From assembly GCF_024679245.1 (NCBI RefSeq), contig NC_090178.1, positions 18,478,213-18,542,212 of the forward strand: a stretch of DNA of 64,000 bases, in the 5' to 3' direction. Numbering within the stretch: position 1 is the stretch's first letter; each line of letters begins with the position of its first letter. This document shows positions 61,121 through 64,000 of the stretch, in pieces. The notes under the pieces were generated by a model. That model was not told the DNA's origin, made no database searches, and worked only from the letters and a program-made list of their open reading frames with translations. The stretch is from Pseudorasbora parva. Taxonomy: Eukaryota > Chordata > Actinopteri > Cypriniformes > Gobionidae. Both the position numbers and the translations under genes were made by a program.

Positions 61121-62089
61121 ATATACTTTTATATCTGTTTTCTCTCTAAAGAGGGAAGGTTATGGCAAAAAATGATACTTTATGGGCTGCAGTTTGGCTG
61201 TGATATAGATGTTGTTCCCCATACTGCTTCAGCGGCTGAGAGCGTGCGTGCCAAGAAAATGCAACACCTGTTTGAAGTGTTGTGTATTGACTTGTTTGTA
61301 TTATAACAGGAAGCACCTATAGATCAAGAGAAGATCAGGGTCAATGTCTGAAATACTTCAGATGAAATATCTGATGCAATATAAGGGTAAAGAAATGGTG
61401 CAAAATACAAAGTGGTATCATTAATACAGCCCTGACCCAGATGATCCATAACAACGCTAAACCAATCCCTCAAAACAATAACACACATCTAATAAGATAA
61501 AGTATTGCAATTATTTAATTCAAACACATTTAATGTACATTATCTCTCTCTCGCGCGCGCTCTCAAGCTTTCGTTCTCTTTGGCTGCTTTAGGGAAGCTT
61601 GGACTCATTTGCTTTCTTAATTACGTTGTAATGTACGTTTAATTTGTAAACGGTGGCAATTAATTATTTTGATACAGAACAAAATGCTGTAAATATAAAC
61701 ATTTTAATAGTCCTTCATAAATCGTGCATCATTTTTCAAACGAGTCACTGGCATTTAACTTCATTTTTTATCTGCCTCTTTTTTTCTTACTCTAAATATC
61801 CCACCCCACTGCTCTCACATTCTCCTTGATATTCATTTTGTCTTTTCAAGAAAAGGACAGACTGCTTTGATCTTTTCTTTTCTCCAATTTCTGCACACTT
61901 CTGACACCATAATTGCTGTGGTTTCACCTATTCAATCAAAAGAGATTAAATGAAAATAAGCTTGTTTGTACGTGCTGTTCTTTTCACTGCTGTACATTCT
62001 TTGGTTTCTAAGTCAAGAAAGAGTTGTAACTGGGCCTTGTGTGCATTTATTTGTTAATAAATTCAGGCAAAAAGTTATGTGAGAGGAGA

Positions 62090-62393
62090 CAATCGCTGCG
62101 TCCAAAATCAAATACTTCTCTACATGGTATTCAAAAAACAATACACCAAAAGTCCCCGGATGACTTATTACTTCCGACGAGATTCTGAAGTGTGCATTCA
62201 ATGGAACTTTACTATCCCATGAGGCCATAGGAGTGGATTTATGAATATAGGTAAAGTACATGGCGGATGTAGTTACATTCACCTCACTACATGCATTCAT
62301 ACTAGAACTTACTTTTTTAACTGTCGCAAAGTAAATGTTGAAATTCAAATGTAGTATTTAGACAGTACGTGATTTTGGACGTAGCTAATGTCC
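62090..62393. mobile_element. MITE with TIRs (TGCGTCCAAAATC family)
   Basis: The ends CTGCGTCCAAAATCAAATAC and, in reverse, CTACGTCCAAAATCACGTAC are inverted repeats. The interior is about 300 bp and non-coding, with TACATGGCGGATGTAG near the centre. The type is common in cyprinids. Confidence 0.7.
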
Positions 62394-62611
62394 ACTGTTA
62401 TTGGCTGATCATCATGCAATAAGAATTCCTACAAATCATAATAATTTTAATTATAAGTCATTTCCTTTCTTAAACAAAAGTCTGATTAAAAGTTTGAATG
62501 AATCTTATCAACTGATTTTTATTTATTTATTTTTGAATCAAAAACAGTGCAACCACTGTAGTATGATTCCTAAACAAATTAATCTAATGGATTGATCATT
62601 TTTAGTGAATC

Positions 62612-62636
62612 AAAAAAAAAAAAAAAAAAAAAAAAA
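62612..62636. repeat. Poly(A) tract
   Basis: A run of 25 A, next to a duplicated phrase (CAGTGCAACCA occurs at 62546 and 62637). Confidence 0.95.
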
Positions 62637-63029
62637 CAGTGCAACCAATTCAACTTCCAAATTAGGTGTTAGATTCCTGAATTAATTATTTAAATATTTT
62701 TTTTGCGAATCAAGCACAAACAGTGTATAACTAAGAGGTTTAGTATTTACTGACTTATTGTTCAAATGACAACATATAGTGAAGGTAATAAAAATTACTA
62801 AAATTATTTATAATGGAAATGCTATAGAATCGGAATCAAATTTTTATTACAATTCCCATTCTTAATAATAATTCTCACTAAACAAAAGCAACTTTTTGGT
62901 GCCAAAACTTAAATTTTCTACTGGACTAAAATTGGCCTTAATTTAAGAAGTCCATCACACATGGAAATTAGGATCTGAGGAAATTGAATGTTGTTGATGA
63001 GTGTGAGTGTGAGTGTGTGTGTGCTTGTT

Positions 63030-63296
63030 TTTGTGAAATATCAGGACACAAATGTGTATGACATGGTTATAACAGGTATTACATGGACAGAATGAAATCT
63101 GAGGACATTACCCATGTCCCCACCTTTTAAAAGGCTTATAAATCATACAGGATGAGTTTTTTTGAGAAAGTAAAAATGCAGAATGTTTCCTGTGATGGGT
63201 AGATTTAGGGGCAGGGGCAGTGTAGGGGGATAGAAAATATGGTTTGTACAGTATAAAAACCATTACGCCTATGGAATGTCCCCACATTTCACAAAA

Positions 63297-63310
<14 letters not shown>
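63030..63310 (-). mobile_element. Copy of the 47.1-kb MITE-like repeat, inverted
   Basis: GGCTTATAAATCATACAGG, GTAAAAATGCAGAATG, TGATGGGTAGATTTAGGGGC and TTTGTACAGTATAAAAACC match the 47140-47340 copy in reverse. It is less diverged and longer than that copy. It ends near a GT tract at 63303-63331. Confidence 0.6.

Positions 63311-63331
<21 letters not shown>
63303..63331. repeat. (GT)n microsatellite
   Basis: A perfect GT tract of about 29 bp. Confidence 0.95.
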
Positions 63332-63333
<2 letters not shown>

Positions 63334-63419
63334 AGACAGATCAGAAAATAACTATGACATTGACGAAAACCTAAGCCCTTCATGAATGAAACAGATTCTC
63401 TCTCCTTCCCTCGCTCTCT

Positions 63420-63600
63420 TTTTCACATGTTCCTGGCAGGGACGATTCACTGACATCACAGCAGGCCTAGCAACAGCCAATAAATTATGAGTGACAAGTA
63501 TTTGGACCAATAAAAAGACTGCCATATTTCCTGGGCAGTAAATCTGGTTCCAGATTGCAGCGGCGTGTGTCGGCTGACGTGTTTATAGTCGCAGGGAGAT
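63420..63600. promoter_or_regulatory. Candidate conserved non-coding element
   Basis: Non-repetitive sequence with two CCAAT-type motifs (AGCCAATAAATTATGAG, GACCAATAAAAAGAC) and CTGCCATATTTCCTGG (CArG-like). It lies in the far upstream desert. Function is inferred only. Confidence 0.25.
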
Positions 63601-64000
63601 GGGAGCTAGGGGTTCGCCCCTCCACATCAACGCCTTTAGAACACACTCTCCTCTGAGGTCACAAACACACACGTACACACAAGGGATGCTGGGATATGTG
63701 GCCATTGTTTTTTTCTCTTTTTTTAACAAATTGTCACGCCTCACAGTTACTATGCCCCTCCTTGCAGCTGAGCCATCTGTCCTTCAGCCAGGCAACAGCC
63801 CAAATGTATAAACATGGCTAACCCACTAGCATATTTTTTATCAGGGTATTTTAAGTTCCCCTTTAATCTTATCACCCAGATTGCCATCAGCTGAGTACAA
63901 AATTAGCTCCTTATCGCTTCTCAACCAATCAAAGACCACTTATCCCTAACTACTACACTAAAATCAGCCAAACAGAATCCAATATTTCACAACCTTGCTA

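Overview
The window looks like a teleost fish genome segment, most likely from a cyprinid (carp, barb or zebrafish relatives). The evidence is two vertebrate genes with conserved exon sequence, very long AC/AG/AT microsatellites, and a dense load of fold-back MITEs, Tc1-like transposons and SINEs of types I recognise from cyprinid genomes. The species cannot be fixed from the sequence alone.

Region by region. (1) Positions 1-8815, + strand, hold the 3' half of fbxl4. Five coding exons encode the C-terminal half of the F-box and part of the leucine-rich repeat protein, ending at a TAG at 7619-7621, followed by a 3' UTR with a good AATAAA site at 8794. The introns carry several MITEs. (2) Positions 8816-13067 are the short gap between the two genes' 3' ends. 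It holds a CNE-like block, a (TA)n tract and the probable pou3f2 3' UTR. (3) Positions 13068-14204, - strand, hold an intact single-exon POU class III homeobox gene, pou3f2 (Brn2). The two genes are convergent, the same arrangement I recall for FBXL4 and POU3F2 in human. (4) Positions 14205-64000 are a gene desert upstream of pou3f2. I find no further host gene there. It contains patches of non-repetitive, homeobox-site-rich DNA that look like conserved regulatory elements (near 16.6-17.3, 22.4-23.3, 35.4-36.0, 41.5-42.2, 47.7-48.3, 51.2-51.7, 55.8, 61.0 and 63.5 kb). Between them are mobile elements: Tc1-like copies at 29.0, 36.7, 39.6, 53.3, 57.4 and 58.9 kb, many MITEs, V-type and 5S-rRNA-derived SINE pieces, and giant microsatellites.

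How the parts work together. fbxl4 is a housekeeping gene for mitochondrial quality control (an SCF ubiquitin ligase receptor). pou3f2 is a neural transcription factor. They share a locus but not an obvious pathway. The desert most plausibly serves as a long-range enhancer field for pou3f2.

The most unusual items are: a mobile-element family carrying the start of a RecQ-like helicase (34.3 kb, with a composite copy at 54.4-55.1 kb flanked by a perfect 9-bp duplication); a G-run-terminated element present three times, with an exon-like ORF; and a nested stack at 57.4-60.05 kb in which a 5S-rRNA-derived SINE interrupts a Tc1 copy. All calls come from reading the sequence and recalled family knowledge; no database search was run.
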